A stretch of 64,000 nt of DNA from Pontibacter sp. E15-1 (GTDB lineage Bacteria > Bacteroidota > Bacteroidia > Cytophagales > Hymenobacteraceae). The position numbers and the translations under genes are program-made. Of the stretch, positions 34,593 through 43,692 are shown in pieces. The notes under the pieces were generated by a model, which ran no database searches, was not told the origin of the DNA, and saw only the letters and a program-made list of their open reading frames with translations. The DNA is taken from NCBI RefSeq assembly GCF_022601975.1, contig NZ_JAKVIR010000009.1, positions 62,001-126,000 on the forward strand. Direction: 5' to 3'. Within the stretch, counting starts at the first letter, position 1; the number at the start of each line of letters is the position of its first letter.

Positions 34593-35771
34593 ATGAGCAA
34601 TGCATATATCGTCGCCGGGTTTCGTAGCGCAGTGGGCAAAGCGCCCCGCGGGATGTTCCGGTTCACCAGACCCGATGACCTGGCAGCCGACGTCATCAAA
34701 CAAGTATTGGCCACTGTGCCCGCCCTCGACCCTGCGCGCGTAGATGACCTGATTGTGGGCAATGCCGTGCCGGAGGCGGAACAAGGGCTGCAGATCGGGC
34801 GGATGATCTCGCTGCTGGCCTTGCCGATGTCGGTGAGTGGCATGACGGTGAACCGCTACTGTGGGTCCGGGTTAGAGACCATCGCCATTGCCGCCAACCG
34901 CATCCAGGCCGGTATGGCCGATTGCATCGTGGCAGGCGGCACCGAGTCGATGTCGATGGTGCCGACGGCTGGATGGAAAACCGCACCCAACTATAAGATC
35001 GCGAGCAAGCACCCGGACTGGTATCTGAGCATGGGCCTGACGGCCGAGGCTGTCGCGACGGATTACAAAGTTTCACGTGAAGACCAGGACGCGTTTGCCT
35101 TCAGGTCGCACCAGAAAGCGCTGAACGCGATTGAGAAAGGCTACTTCAAGGATCAGATTGTGCCTATCACGATAGAAGAGACCTACCTGGACGAACAGGG
35201 CAAGAAGAAAACCAGAACCTATGTAGCGGATACGGACGAAGGGCCGCGCGCCGACACCTCTATGGAGGCCCTGGCGAAGCTACGGCCTGTGTTTGCGGCC
35301 GGAGGCACCGTGACGGCCGGTAACTCTTCCCAAACGTCTGACGGAGCCGCTTTCGTTATCGTGATGAGCGAGCGCATGGTGAAGGAACTGAACCTGGAGC
35401 CAATCGCGCGGATGATCAGCTACGGCACGGGCGGTGTGGATCCGCGCATCATGGGTATGGGCCCCATCGCGGCGGTGCCGAAGGCGCTGAAGCAAGCGGG
35501 CATGACCCTGAACGATATCGACCTGATTGAGATGAATGAGGCTTTCGCGGCGCAGTCCATCGCCGTGATGCGCCACCTGGAGTTCGACCCGGACAAGCTG
35601 AACATCAACGGAGGCGCGATTGCATTAGGTCACCCGCTGGGTTGCTCCGGTGCCAAGCTCTCCGTGCAGCTTTTTAGCGACCTGCGCCGCACGGGCGGCA
35701 AGCACGGCATAGTGACGGCCTGCGTGGGCGGCGGACAGGGTGTAGCCGGTGTGTTTGAACTTTTAAAATAG
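34593..35771 (+). CDS. fadA: Acetyl-CoA acyltransferase (3-ketoacyl-CoA thiolase)
   Basis: The thiolase cleaves 3-ketoacyl-CoA with CoA. The nucleophile Cys90 is in VNRYCGSGLETIAIAANRIQ, the His is in NGGAIALGHPLGCSGAKLSV, and the second Cys is in TACVGGGQGVAGVFEL. The 392-aa length is standard. It follows fadN, separated by a hairpin and a 410-bp cassette, and is followed by fadE with another small gene in between. With the upstream hairpin it may need its own promoter; no TAnnTTTG box was found immediately before it. Confidence 0.95.
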   Translation: MSNAYIVAGFRSAVGKAPRGMFRFTRPDDLAADVIKQVLATVPALDPARVDDLIVGNAVPEAEQGLQIGRMISLLALPMSVSGMTVNRYCGSGLETIAIAANRIQAGMADCIVAGGTESMSMVPTAGWKTAPNYKIASKHPDWYLSMGLTAEAVATDYKVSREDQDAFAFRSHQKALNAIEKGYFKDQIVPITIEETYLDEQGKKKTRTYVADTDEGPRADTSMEALAKLRPVFAAGGTVTAGNSSQTSDGAAFVIVMSERMVKELNLEPIARMISYGTGGVDPRIMGMGPIAAVPKALKQAGMTLNDIDLIEMNEAFAAQSIAVMRHLEFDPDKLNINGGAIALGHPLGCSGAKLSVQLFSDLRRTGGKHGIVTACVGGGQGVAGVFELLK

Positions 35772-35790
35772 ACGCTGGACGTTAGATTTT

Positions 35791-36205
35791 AGACACAAGA
35801 CTTTCGGATGCACAATTTTAAAGAATTGATTATTTGGAAAGAGGCCATGGAAGTAGCTAAAGTTGTTTATCAGGCCTCCGCCCAGTTTCCGGCAAATGAA
35901 AAATTTGGTTTTACTTCTCAAATAAACAGGTCTGCGGTATCCATACCCTCTAACATAGCTGAAGGGGCGGGAAGAGGTTCTAACAAAGAGTTTATACAGT
36001 TCCTGAATATTGCGTTAGGTTCTGCATTTGAGCTAGAAACACAGTTGTTATTAGCCAACTCGTTTGGGTTTATGAATGACTTAAAGCTTAAAGAACTGGT
36101 AGAGCGACTGCAAAAGATTCAGCGAATGATTGACGGCTTTAAGAAAAGATTAAAAAGTGTTGACTAAGCATAAGTCTGAAATCTTGTGTCTTATGTCTTG
36201 TGTCC
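35791..36205. repeat. Inverted-repeat-flanked four-helix-bundle cassette
   Basis: AGACACAAGA (35791-35800) is the exact inverse of TCTTGTGTCT (36182-36191). A second TCTTGTGTCC lies at 36196-36205, so the right side has a short tandem. The enclosed gene starts 7 bp from the left repeat. The flanks (TCTTGTGTCTTATGTCTTGT type) resemble dispersed Bacteroidota repeats as I recall them. Confidence 0.6.
35808..36167 (+). CDS. Four-helix-bundle protein (S23 / intervening-sequence type)
   Basis: The 119-aa product has the S23 family motifs FKELIIWKEAMEVAKVVYQA, QINRSAVSIPSNIAEGAGRG and IALGSAFELETQLLLANSFG. This small helical-bundle family is encoded in intervening sequences of 23S rRNA genes in some bacteria and is related in fold to the Avd accessory protein of diversity-generating retroelements. 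No DGR, reverse transcriptase or rRNA is near here. It is AT-richer than fadA and fadE and has inverted repeats at both ends. Function unknown; it may bind RNA or DNA repeats. Confidence 0.88.
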   Translation: MHNFKELIIWKEAMEVAKVVYQASAQFPANEKFGFTSQINRSAVSIPSNIAEGAGRGSNKEFIQFLNIALGSAFELETQLLLANSFGFMNDLKLKELVERLQKIQRMIDGFKKRLKSVD

Positions 36206-36224
36206 AAAAAAGATAAACGAAAAA

Positions 36225-38018
36225 ATGGAAAACGACAAAAATAAAACCGCTACTATCCAGGGAGGCGAGTTCCTCATTAAAGAGACTGACCCACAGGACG
36301 TGTTCATCCCTGCGGATTTCAACGAAGAGCAGCGCATGATGGCGCAGACGTGCCAGGACTTTGTGCGCGACGAGGTATGGCCCTTGCTCGACCGCCTCGA
36401 CAACCACGAGGAAGGCCTGATGGAGAGCCTGATGAAGAAGGCCGGGGAACTCGGGCTGTTCGCGGTGTCGATACCGGAGCAGTACGGTGGCCTGAACATG
36501 GACTTTAACACCTCGCTGCTGGTAACAGAGTCGGTGGGCGGCGGCCATTCGTTTCCGGTTGCTTTTGCAGCGCATACGGGTATCGGTACGTTGCCTATCC
36601 TGTATTTCGGCACGGAGGAGCAGAAGAACAAATACATCCCGAAGCTGGTGAGCGGCGAGTGGATGTCGGCCTACTGCCTGACCGAGCCGGGCTCCGGCTC
36701 CGACGCGCTTGCGGCCAAAACGAAGGCCGTGCTGAATGAGGCGGGCACGCACTACATCCTCAACGGCCAGAAAATGTGGATCACCAACGCGGGCTTTGCC
36801 GATGTGTTTGTAGTATTCGCGCAGGTGGACGGCGATAAGTTCACGGGCTTTATCGTGGAGAAGGGCTACCCGGGGCTGAGCCTGGGCAACGAAGAGCACA
36901 AGATGGGTATAAAAGGCTCCTCCACGCGGCAGGTATTCTTTTCAGACTGTGAGGTGCCGAAAGAGAACGTGCTGGGAGAAATCGGCAAAGGCCACCTGAT
37001 CGCGTTCAACATCCTGAACATCGGGCGCATCAAGCTGTGCGCAGCCACGCTGGGCGCCTCCAAAAAGGTGGCTGACCTGTCGGTGAAGTATGCCAACGAG
37101 CGCCATCAATTTAAGCTGCCCATTGCCAAGTTCGGAGCCATCAAACACAAGTTGGCTGAGCAGGCCATCCGGATTTATGCCGTGGAATCGGCGCAGTACC
37201 GCGCTGGTATGGATATTTTCCGCAAAGAGCAGGAACTGCTGGCAGCCGGGAAAGACGAGAACGAAGCGCTGCTGGGCGCCGCCCGTGAGTTTGCCGTGGA
37301 GTGCGCCATGCTGAAGGTAGAAGGCTCTGAGGTGCTGGACTTTGTGGTGGACGAGGGCGTGCAGATTTACGGGGGGTATGGCTTCTCGGCCGATTACCCC
37401 ATGGACCGCTCCTACCGCGATTCCCGCATCAACCGCATTTTTGAGGGCACCAACGAGATCAACCGCATGCTCACCGTGGACATGATCCTGAAGAAAGCCA
37501 TGAGCGGGGAACTTGACCTGATGGGCCCGGCACAGGCCGTGCAAGGAGAGCTGATGGCAATCCCTGACTTCGGCGCTGAAGAGGAGGGTTTGTTTGCCGC
37601 TGAGCACAAGGCAGTCCGGAACCTGAAGAAAGCCATACTGATGGTAGCCGGCACGGCGGTGCAGAAGTATATGAACTCGCTGGCCAAAGAGCAGGAAATC
37701 CTGATGAACATTGCGGATATGGCCATCAAAACCTATGTGGCAGAATCGACGCTGCTGCGCGTAGAGAAACTGGTAGCCCAGAAAGGCGAGGAAGCCGTGG
37801 CCAATCAGATCGACATTGTGCGCGTGGTGATGAACGATGCCGTGGACACAGCCTTTATCGCGGGCAAAGACGCCATCGCTGCCATGACGGAGGGAGATGA
37901 GCAGCGCCTGATGTTCATGGGCCTGAAGCGCTTCACCAAAAAAGACCTGTATAACACCAAAGAGGCCCGCCGGCGCATTGCCGCCGCCATGATCGAGGCC
38001 AATGAGTACGTGTACTAA
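36225..38018 (+). CDS. fadE: Acyl-CoA dehydrogenase, long form
   Basis: The FAD enzyme catalyses the first beta-oxidation step. The ATG at 36225 gives MENDKNKTATIQGGEFLIKE; a start at 36186 would lie in the repeat flank. The acyl-CoA dehydrogenase core includes MSAYCLTEPGSGSDALAAKT, KMWITNAGFADVFVVFAQVD and DEGVQIYGGYGFSADYPMDR followed by RIFEGTNEINRML, with a catalytic Glu in the FEGT segment. An extra C-terminal helical domain (to residue 597) matches the long Bacillus FadE/VLCAD type. It closes the fadN-fadA-fadE order. Confidence 0.95.
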   Translation: MENDKNKTATIQGGEFLIKETDPQDVFIPADFNEEQRMMAQTCQDFVRDEVWPLLDRLDNHEEGLMESLMKKAGELGLFAVSIPEQYGGLNMDFNTSLLVTESVGGGHSFPVAFAAHTGIGTLPILYFGTEEQKNKYIPKLVSGEWMSAYCLTEPGSGSDALAAKTKAVLNEAGTHYILNGQKMWITNAGFADVFVVFAQVDGDKFTGFIVEKGYPGLSLGNEEHKMGIKGSSTRQVFFSDCEVPKENVLGEIGKGHLIAFNILNIGRIKLCAATLGASKKVADLSVKYANERHQFKLPIAKFGAIKHKLAEQAIRIYAVESAQYRAGMDIFRKEQELLAAGKDENEALLGAAREFAVECAMLKVEGSEVLDFVVDEGVQIYGGYGFSADYPMDRSYRDSRINRIFEGTNEINRMLTVDMILKKAMSGELDLMGPAQAVQGELMAIPDFGAEEEGLFAAEHKAVRNLKKAILMVAGTAVQKYMNSLAKEQEILMNIADMAIKTYVAESTLLRVEKLVAQKGEEAVANQIDIVRVVMNDAVDTAFIAGKDAIAAMTEGDEQRLMFMGLKRFTKKDLYNTKEARRRIAAAMIEANEYVY

Positions 38019-38040
38019 TTTCTGACTACTTATAGTTCTG

Positions 38041-38071
38041 AAAGGCTGCTTCCGCTGGGGGTAGCCTTTTT
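38041..38071 (+). terminator. Terminator after fadE
   Basis: AAAGGCT (38041-38047) pairs with AGCCTTT (38063-38069) and is followed by a run of T residues. The stem is short. Confidence 0.7.
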
Positions 38072-38174
38072 TTGTGGGCATCAGGTATTTTTCTGCGGCC
38101 ATTGGTCCTGAATATTTGGCGAAGGGAGGCAAGTATGATTTCTCCCTTTGAGAGGAGCGTATACCCTCCGAGCC

Positions 38175-38915
38175 ATGAACGTTACCTGCCTGATTCCTTT
38201 TTACAACGAAAGGGCGCGCATTGCGTCCGTTTTGCGGGTTGTCACCAAGATCAGGCAGCTAAGCCAGGTGCTTTGCGTGGATGATGGCTCCACAGACGGC
38301 ACGGCGGCTTACCTGCGGCAGCACTGGCCACAGGTGCAGGTGGTGGGGCTGACACATAACCGGGGCAAGGCGGCTGCCATCGCGCATGCGCTGCCATTTG
38401 TGAAAAACGAGACGCTGCTGCTGATGGATGCGGACCTGCAAGGGCTTCGGAGCGATGAAGTAGAGGTCGCTATTGGGGCGCTGCACACGCTGCCAGCCAT
38501 CGACATGATCATCCTGCGGCGCATCAACTCGCCCTGGTTCGTCCGGTGGTACCGCAGCGATGTGCTGCTGTCGGGGGAGCGCCTCCTCCGAAAATCAGAT
38601 TTGGAGCAAGCGATGCTGCAGCCGGTGCAGCGCTACCAACTGGAGGTAGGGATAAACCGCTACATGCTGCGCCACAAAAAAGTAGTGTGCTGGATGCCGC
38701 TGTCGGCCCGGAACACTTACAAGGTAGACAAACTGGGTGTGCTGGATGGCTCCAGAAAAGAGTTCAGGATGTATGTCGAGATTGTGGCTTTTGTGGGGTT
38801 TGCGCACATGCTCCTGCAATTGGCATCCTTCACCAAGCCGCTATACCCCCGGCAGGTTCGGGCTGCTGCAAACCGCCGTCGGCTGGATATGCCAATGAGG
38901 AGGAGCCTATTTTAA
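38175..38915 (+). CDS. Glycosyltransferase family 2 protein
   Basis: The GT-A fold is shown by MNVTCLIPFYNERARIASVL, then VLCVDDGSTDGTAAYLRQHW with a DDGS motif, and MDADLQG as the DxD-like metal site. The middle and C-terminal part contains an HKKVVCWMPLS segment. The 246-aa protein has no obvious membrane helix, apart from a weak hydrophobic stretch near IVAFVGFAHMLLQLASF. The acceptor and donor sugars cannot be told. It overlaps the convergent gene by 9 bp at its 3' end. Confidence 0.85.
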   Translation: MNVTCLIPFYNERARIASVLRVVTKIRQLSQVLCVDDGSTDGTAAYLRQHWPQVQVVGLTHNRGKAAAIAHALPFVKNETLLLMDADLQGLRSDEVEVAIGALHTLPAIDMIILRRINSPWFVRWYRSDVLLSGERLLRKSDLEQAMLQPVQRYQLEVGINRYMLRHKKVVCWMPLSARNTYKVDKLGVLDGSRKEFRMYVEIVAFVGFAHMLLQLASFTKPLYPRQVRAAANRRRLDMPMRRSLF

Positions 38916-40406
38916 CTGAACCCGGATCAGCCGCAGGCCATCGGCCTTGCGGTGTGGCCGCACCACCGCCACCAGATCCTGCCCGCCGAGCCAGGTGGTA
39001 AAGTCTTTCACATAGGCCAGTTCCTTGTCGTTTGCCACGTTTATACCCAGGGCTTTTGGGGCAGCGGCAGCGCCTGTCCGGGTGTTAATCTGGCGGAGGT
39101 ACAGGTCATTTTTCCCGTCAAGCTCTTCCTGCGTCAGCAGGTGCAGGGTGTTGCCATCCAGGTGGGCGCTGTACGAGATACCGGAGAAGGCGTCTTCGGC
39201 AGGGGCCTGCTGGTGCTTCATCAACACTGCGTTCCAGGCCGTGTTCATAAACTCGTCGTAGGCAAACAAGTGCAGTTCGTCCGCGAAGTAGGGGGCGTCC
39301 TTGCCGCCGCCGGTGTATTTTTTCTCGGCGATCACCACCAGCTTCTGCTCCGGGGTCAGCACAAGGTCCGTCAGGTAGATGTCTTCCAGCCGGGACGGCT
39401 TGCCGCCGCCGCGCTTGTCGAGGGTGTTTACCTTTGCCAGATACTCCGGCGTAAACATGATCTCCTCGGCGAACACCATGTCTTCCGCCCCGAAATCGAA
39501 CTTCACGGCCTTCAGGCTGTAGTAGTTGCCCGACGCCTCGTCTGCCGTCAGCACCGCGCCATAAAGCTCGCCGTTGGGCATCAGCGCAAGCTTCGAGTCG
39601 ATGATGTATACCTTCTGGCCATCGAAGGTGCCGCCCACCAGCACCGACATGACGCGGGCATCTTTGCTGCCCGGGGTATACTGCCGCGTGGTCAGGCGCT
39701 TCATGTTGTCTGATAGCAGGCTGATGAACTGCTCGCCGCTCGGGCTCACCTGCACATCCGCAGAGAGGATGGCAGGCACGTCCTGCAGGTTATACTGGGT
39801 GTCCTGGAGTTTCTGGAGCGTGCCGTCATACAGTGTTCCGCTGATATCCCTGATCTGGTGGCGACCATCGGTGTGGTAGCGATAGGCGAGGAGCCTGCCG
39901 CCATCCGCCGAGACGGCGACACTTGCCCGGCGGCTTTCGGCAGGGGCCTCCAGCAGCAGCGCGCTTTCCTGCATTTTGCCAGAGCCCAGGTTTATCCGCT
40001 GGCCATACAGTTGCTGCATGCCCTGGCCATTGTCCGGGCGGTGGGTTACGAGCAGCACGGCCTCCGGGCTTGCCGCAAAGGCCTCTATCGTTTCTGATTC
40101 TGTCAGCTTTATCTCAGCGGTCCACAGCTTTTTCAGGTCGGCGGTATACTTCTCCACGGCGTAGGCGTTGGGGGCACTGCGGCGCAGCGTCACAAAGGCA
40201 TTGGGGCCAGCCAGGAGTGTTTTGTGCGGCACCCGCTGGCTATAGCGCTGCTGGCCCTGGTCGGGTATATAATCTATTGCAACGGAGGCCTTTGTTTTGG
40301 ACTGGGCCTGCAACATGGCGGGCTGCCACAGGCACAACAACACGGCTGGTAGCAGCAGGCTTTTTTTCAGGGAAAGCAGAGGACGGGTTTTAGAAGTATA
40401 CATCAT
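38907..40406 (-). CDS. Secreted hypothetical protein, beta-rich
   Basis: The 499-aa product has a signal peptide (SLKKSLLLPAVLLCLWQPAM, cleaved after MLQAQS). The mature part is a series of beta strands separated by loops (NAFVTLRRSAPNAYAVEKYT, GGRLLAYRYHTDGRHQIRDI, FISLLSDNMKRLTTRQYTPG), suggesting a beta-propeller or similar. I recognise no family and see no lipobox. It ends against the GT2 gene on the opposite strand. Confidence 0.72.
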   Translation of the reverse strand: MMYTSKTRPLLSLKKSLLLPAVLLCLWQPAMLQAQSKTKASVAIDYIPDQGQQRYSQRVPHKTLLAGPNAFVTLRRSAPNAYAVEKYTADLKKLWTAEIKLTESETIEAFAASPEAVLLVTHRPDNGQGMQQLYGQRINLGSGKMQESALLLEAPAESRRASVAVSADGGRLLAYRYHTDGRHQIRDISGTLYDGTLQKLQDTQYNLQDVPAILSADVQVSPSGEQFISLLSDNMKRLTTRQYTPGSKDARVMSVLVGGTFDGQKVYIIDSKLALMPNGELYGAVLTADEASGNYYSLKAVKFDFGAEDMVFAEEIMFTPEYLAKVNTLDKRGGGKPSRLEDIYLTDLVLTPEQKLVVIAEKKYTGGGKDAPYFADELHLFAYDEFMNTAWNAVLMKHQQAPAEDAFSGISYSAHLDGNTLHLLTQEELDGKNDLYLRQINTRTGAAAAPKALGINVANDKELAYVKDFTTWLGGQDLVAVVRPHRKADGLRLIRVQLK

Positions 40407-40648
40407 GGGCAGCTACAGATGGCTGATGGAAGCTAAGACGAATGTTTCGCGTGGAACCGAAGTGGCGGCGCTGCATCCGGCAAGGTTGTAACGATGCCGT
40501 GCGCCAGAAAGATATAACGCCCCGCATATTCGTTGGCTATAAAAAAAAGGAGGTAACAAAAGCATAATCTGTCTATTCACATAATAAACGGAGCCCGTCG
40601 TAACTTGTGGAATCTTCTGTAGTAAACCCTACCATACCTAACGCTACT

Positions 40649-40849
40649 ATGAAGTTTCTACTTAAAATTACCATTTTCCTGGCACTGATTCTGATTAGCA
40701 AATATGCGAAGGAAGATGCGAACACAACTTCATCGCCTATCGAAAACCGACCTGCCACCACTGTTTTTACCATCTATAAGCCAACCGGCGACGTAACCCA
40801 CAGACAGGACGAAGGGATAGATGCACCCGAAGTGCAAACCATTTACTAA
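40649..40849 (+). CDS. Possible small secreted protein
   Basis: From the ATG at 40649 the 66-aa frame has a hydrophobic N-terminus (MKFLLKITIFLALILISKYA) and a polar tail ending DEGIDAPEVQTIY. It may be a secreted or membrane-anchored peptide. There is no homology that I recognise and no clear promoter box, so it may not be real. A start at 40607 would add 14 residues without a signal. Confidence 0.4.
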   Translation: MKFLLKITIFLALILISKYAKEDANTTSSPIENRPATTVFTIYKPTGDVTHRQDEGIDAPEVQTIY

Positions 40850-40979
40850 TGCTTGCATCAGCGGCTGCCTGACTTGCCTGAAGCAACCGCTCCTTAGCCC
40901 ACAGCCTATTGGTAGCCTGGGCCTTTATGGGTATGATTCCTGTTGGGCACAGTAGCCCCCCTGAATGGCTATGGCAGTG

Positions 40980-43079
40980 TTAACTGATGCGGCTCCAGTT
41001 GACGGCTTTCGTGCTAAGCGACTGAATGTGCTGCCGGATATTGAGGTTCTGGGGCTGGTCTAATAGAGGGTCCTCGCTGAGCACGCGTTGCGCCGCCGCC
41101 CGTGCCTCCTGCAAAATGGGGGCATCCTTGGCCAGGTCCGAGATCAGCAGGTCTAATACGCCGCTCTGCTGTGTGCCCATCAAATCGCCGGGGCCGCGCA
41201 GCTTCAGGTCGATGTCGGCAATCTCGAAGCCGTTGTTGGTGCGCACCATCGTTTCCAGCCTCGTTTTGCTATCTTTGCTGAGTTTATACCCCGTCATGAG
41301 CACGCAGTAGCTTTGCTCGGCGCCACGGCCCACGCGGCCGCGCAGCTGGTGCAGCTGCGACAGCCCAAACCGCTCGGCGCTCTCAATCACCATCACCGAC
41401 GCGTTCGGCACATTCACGCCGACCTCTATCACCGTGGTGGCCACCATGATCTGCGTCTCGTGCCGCACAAAGCGTTGCATCTCGTAGTCTTTGTCCTGCG
41501 ACTTCATCTTGCCATGCACCATGCTCACTTTATACTCCGGAAAGGCGCGCTTCACGCTCTCATACCCATCCATCAGGTCTTTGTAGTTCTCCATCTGCTC
41601 CGACTCCTCAATGAGGGGGTACACGATGTATACCTGCCGCCCAAGCTTGATCTCGTCGCGGATAAACTGGAACACGCGCAGGCGGTGCGAATCGAAGCGG
41701 TGCACCGTCACGATCTCTTTTCTACCGGCTGGCATCTCGTCAATCACTGACACGTCCAGGTCGCCATACAAGGTCATGGCCAGGGTGCGGGGGATGGGCG
41801 TCGCCGTCATGACGAGCACGTGCGGAATGATGCGCGGGTTTTTGCGCCAAAGCTTCGAGCGCTGTTCCACCCCGAAGCGGTGCTGCTCGTCCACGATGCA
41901 CAGGCCCAGGTTCTGGAACTGCACCACGTCTTCCAACAGGGCATGCGTACCCACGATCATCTTCATGTCGCCGGACCGGAGCTGCTCGTGTAATACCTTT
42001 CGGTCTTTGGCTTTAGTGGACCCGGTGAGCTTGCCCAGGTTTATACCCAGGCTATCGGCGAATTTCTTCAGGCCCACATAATGCTGGTCGGCCAGGATCT
42101 CGGTGGGGGCCATTAGCACCGACTGCGCCCCGTTATCCGCTGCAATCAGCATTGTGATGAAGGCCACGATGGTCTTGCCGGAGCCCACGTCGCCCTGCAG
42201 CAGGCGGTTCATTTGCTTGCCCGCGTTCAGGTCTTTGTAAATCTCTTTCACCACGCGCTTCTGGGCGTTGGTCAGGTCGAAAGTCAGGTGGTTTTTGTAG
42301 AACTCGTTGAGTGTGGGCACCTGATTAAACACCTGGCCCTGCAGGTCGGCTTTGCGCACGAGCTTTTGCCGGAACAGGCGCAGCTGTATATAAAACAGCT
42401 CCTCGAACTTCAGCCGAAAAGTAGCCGCCTTATACTTCTCCCCCGACTCCGGGAAGTGGATGTGCAGCAGTGCGTTCCGCTTGTCCATCAGCTTGTAATA
42501 GTCGATCAGCTCCTCCGACAGCGACTCCTGCACATTGGGCAGGGCCACCTTTAGCAGGTTCTCCATCATCTTGCCGATCACCTTGCTGTCGATGCGGCAG
42601 GCCTTCAGCTTCTCGGTGGTATGGTATACCGGCTGCAGGAAGGACATGGTCTGCTTCTCCTCACTCAGTTCCTCCAACTCCGGGTGCGCCATGTTAAACC
42701 GGCCGTTGAAGGAGGTGGGCTTGCCGAACACAATGTAGTCGGTATGGTTCTTCAGCGTTTTCTGCATCCACTTCACGCCCTTAAACCATACCAGTTCAAG
42801 TTGGTCGCCATTCTCGTCAACCAGCGTGGCGGCAAGGCGCATTTTCCTCCCTTCGCCGATCACCTCTTTGCCCCGGATGCGGCCGCGCACCTGCACGTAT
42901 GGCATGCTCTCGTCGAGCTCCGCAATCTTGTAGAACTGGGTGCGGTCGAGGTAGCGGAAAGGGTAATGCTGGATGAGGTCGCCGTAGGTGAAGATCTGCA
43001 GCTCTTTCTGCAGCAGCTCCGCCCGCATCGGCCCCACGCCCTTCAGGAACTCTATTTTGGTATGGAAGAAGTTGCTCAC
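40980..43079 (-). CDS. recG: ATP-dependent DNA helicase RecG
   Basis: RecG reverses stalled replication forks and processes branched DNA. The N-terminal wedge (OB-like) domain covers about residues 50-170 with YVQVRGRIRGKEVIGEGRKM. The helicase part has QGDVGSGKTIVAFITMLIAA (Walker A), VDEQHRFGVEQR (DEQH), VMTATPIPRTLAMTLYGDLD and QLRGRVGRGAEQSYCVLMTG. The length of 699 aa is standard. A -7 box (43123-43130) lies 43 bp upstream of the start. Confidence 0.97.
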   Translation of the reverse strand: MSNFFHTKIEFLKGVGPMRAELLQKELQIFTYGDLIQHYPFRYLDRTQFYKIAELDESMPYVQVRGRIRGKEVIGEGRKMRLAATLVDENGDQLELVWFKGVKWMQKTLKNHTDYIVFGKPTSFNGRFNMAHPELEELSEEKQTMSFLQPVYHTTEKLKACRIDSKVIGKMMENLLKVALPNVQESLSEELIDYYKLMDKRNALLHIHFPESGEKYKAATFRLKFEELFYIQLRLFRQKLVRKADLQGQVFNQVPTLNEFYKNHLTFDLTNAQKRVVKEIYKDLNAGKQMNRLLQGDVGSGKTIVAFITMLIAADNGAQSVLMAPTEILADQHYVGLKKFADSLGINLGKLTGSTKAKDRKVLHEQLRSGDMKMIVGTHALLEDVVQFQNLGLCIVDEQHRFGVEQRSKLWRKNPRIIPHVLVMTATPIPRTLAMTLYGDLDVSVIDEMPAGRKEIVTVHRFDSHRLRVFQFIRDEIKLGRQVYIVYPLIEESEQMENYKDLMDGYESVKRAFPEYKVSMVHGKMKSQDKDYEMQRFVRHETQIMVATTVIEVGVNVPNASVMVIESAERFGLSQLHQLRGRVGRGAEQSYCVLMTGYKLSKDSKTRLETMVRTNNGFEIADIDLKLRGPGDLMGTQQSGVLDLLISDLAKDAPILQEARAAAQRVLSEDPLLDQPQNLNIRQHIQSLSTKAVNWSRIS

Positions 43080-43122
43080 GCGTTGGCTTGCTTTCAGGGT
43101 TTAGGTATGGCCGGTATAAAAA

Positions 43123-43130
43123 CAAAAATA
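43123..43130 (-). promoter_or_regulatory. -7 box of the recG promoter
   Basis: The minus strand reads TATTTTTG, matching TAnnTTTG, with a leader of about 35-40 bp. It is immediately downstream of a terminator hairpin that closes the toxin-antitoxin transcript. Confidence 0.5.
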
Positions 43131-43134
43131 AGCA

Positions 43135-43169
43135 AAAGCCCCGACAGGTGTAAATCCTGACGGGGCTTT
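43135..43169 (-). terminator. Terminator between the toxin-antitoxin unit and recG
   Basis: AAAGCCCCG (43135-43143) pairs with CGGGGCTTT (43161-43169), extended by CAGG/CCTG with one A-A mismatch. It is downstream of the toxin gene on the minus strand, and a T-rich tract follows. Confidence 0.8.
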
Positions 43170-43202
43170 CTATGATGTAGAGTTGTTCGTAAAAACAACA
43201 AA

Positions 43203-43312
43203 CCTCACAGTGTCCGAAGGTCCTGTGAGTGTTTTGCCAGCTACGGGGCCACGGCTTCATCAGCTACAGGGGCACCAGACACTCACAGGTTTTGCAAACA
43301 CTGTGAGGTCTT
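43203..43312. repeat. Left flanking repeat of the toxin-antitoxin unit
   Basis: The block contains CTCACAG/CTGTGAG palindromes in several copies. A unit at 43203-43235 is followed by the 50-bp segment 43263-43312. That segment matches 43971-44019 at 47 of 50 positions in the same orientation. Confidence 0.8.
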
Positions 43313-43371
43313 ATATACTGCGTCTCATAAAATCTTTTGGCCTTACTGTGGGGGATGAGTGGTATGTTTTA

Positions 43372-43692
43372 TCATGCTAACTGTAGCAATTGTATTAGAT
43401 TTTGATTTAGCTGCAGTAGCTCAACGTCAGCAAGGCTGCCCAGCTTACCAAGCGCTAAGGTCCTCTCAACTGTAGCAATTTTACTTATCCTGATTAAAGA
43501 GGGTTTTTTTAAGCCATTTTCACCGGAAGGTGTAAGAGGCACGTCATATTTCTCTTGCCATCTGATTTGAGAAGTTATAAAAGCCACTGTAATGTCTCTC
43601 TCGGATGCAATCAGAACTGCGGCGGGTCTGTTTTTTTGACCAGTTAGGTCAGTAAAAGGAAACGGAATAAGTACGATATCTCCTTTTTTCAC
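43372..43692 (-). CDS. PemK/MazF-type toxin
   Basis: The 106-aa product starts MKKGDIVLIPFPFTDLTGQK with NRPAAVLIASERDITVAFIT, the beta-barrel fold of PemK/MazF mRNA interferases. The mid-part VPLTPSGENGLKKPSLIRIS contains the loop that shapes RNA cleavage. The 4-bp ATGA overlap with the antitoxin gene shows coupling. It lies in AT-rich DNA between direct repeats. Activity and cleavage sequence cannot be told. Confidence 0.85.
   Translation of the reverse strand: MKKGDIVLIPFPFTDLTGQKNRPAAVLIASERDITVAFITSQIRWQEKYDVPLTPSGENGLKKPSLIRISKIATVERTLALGKLGSLADVELLQLNQNLIQLLQLA

Noticed and set aside
35808..36167. The four-helix-bundle gene as part of a diversity-generating retroelement
   Set aside because: No reverse transcriptase, template repeat or variable repeat is present in the window.
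43203..43312. The CTCACAG repeats as a CRISPR array
   Set aside because: The units are palindromic and irregular, have no regular spacers and no cas genes nearby.
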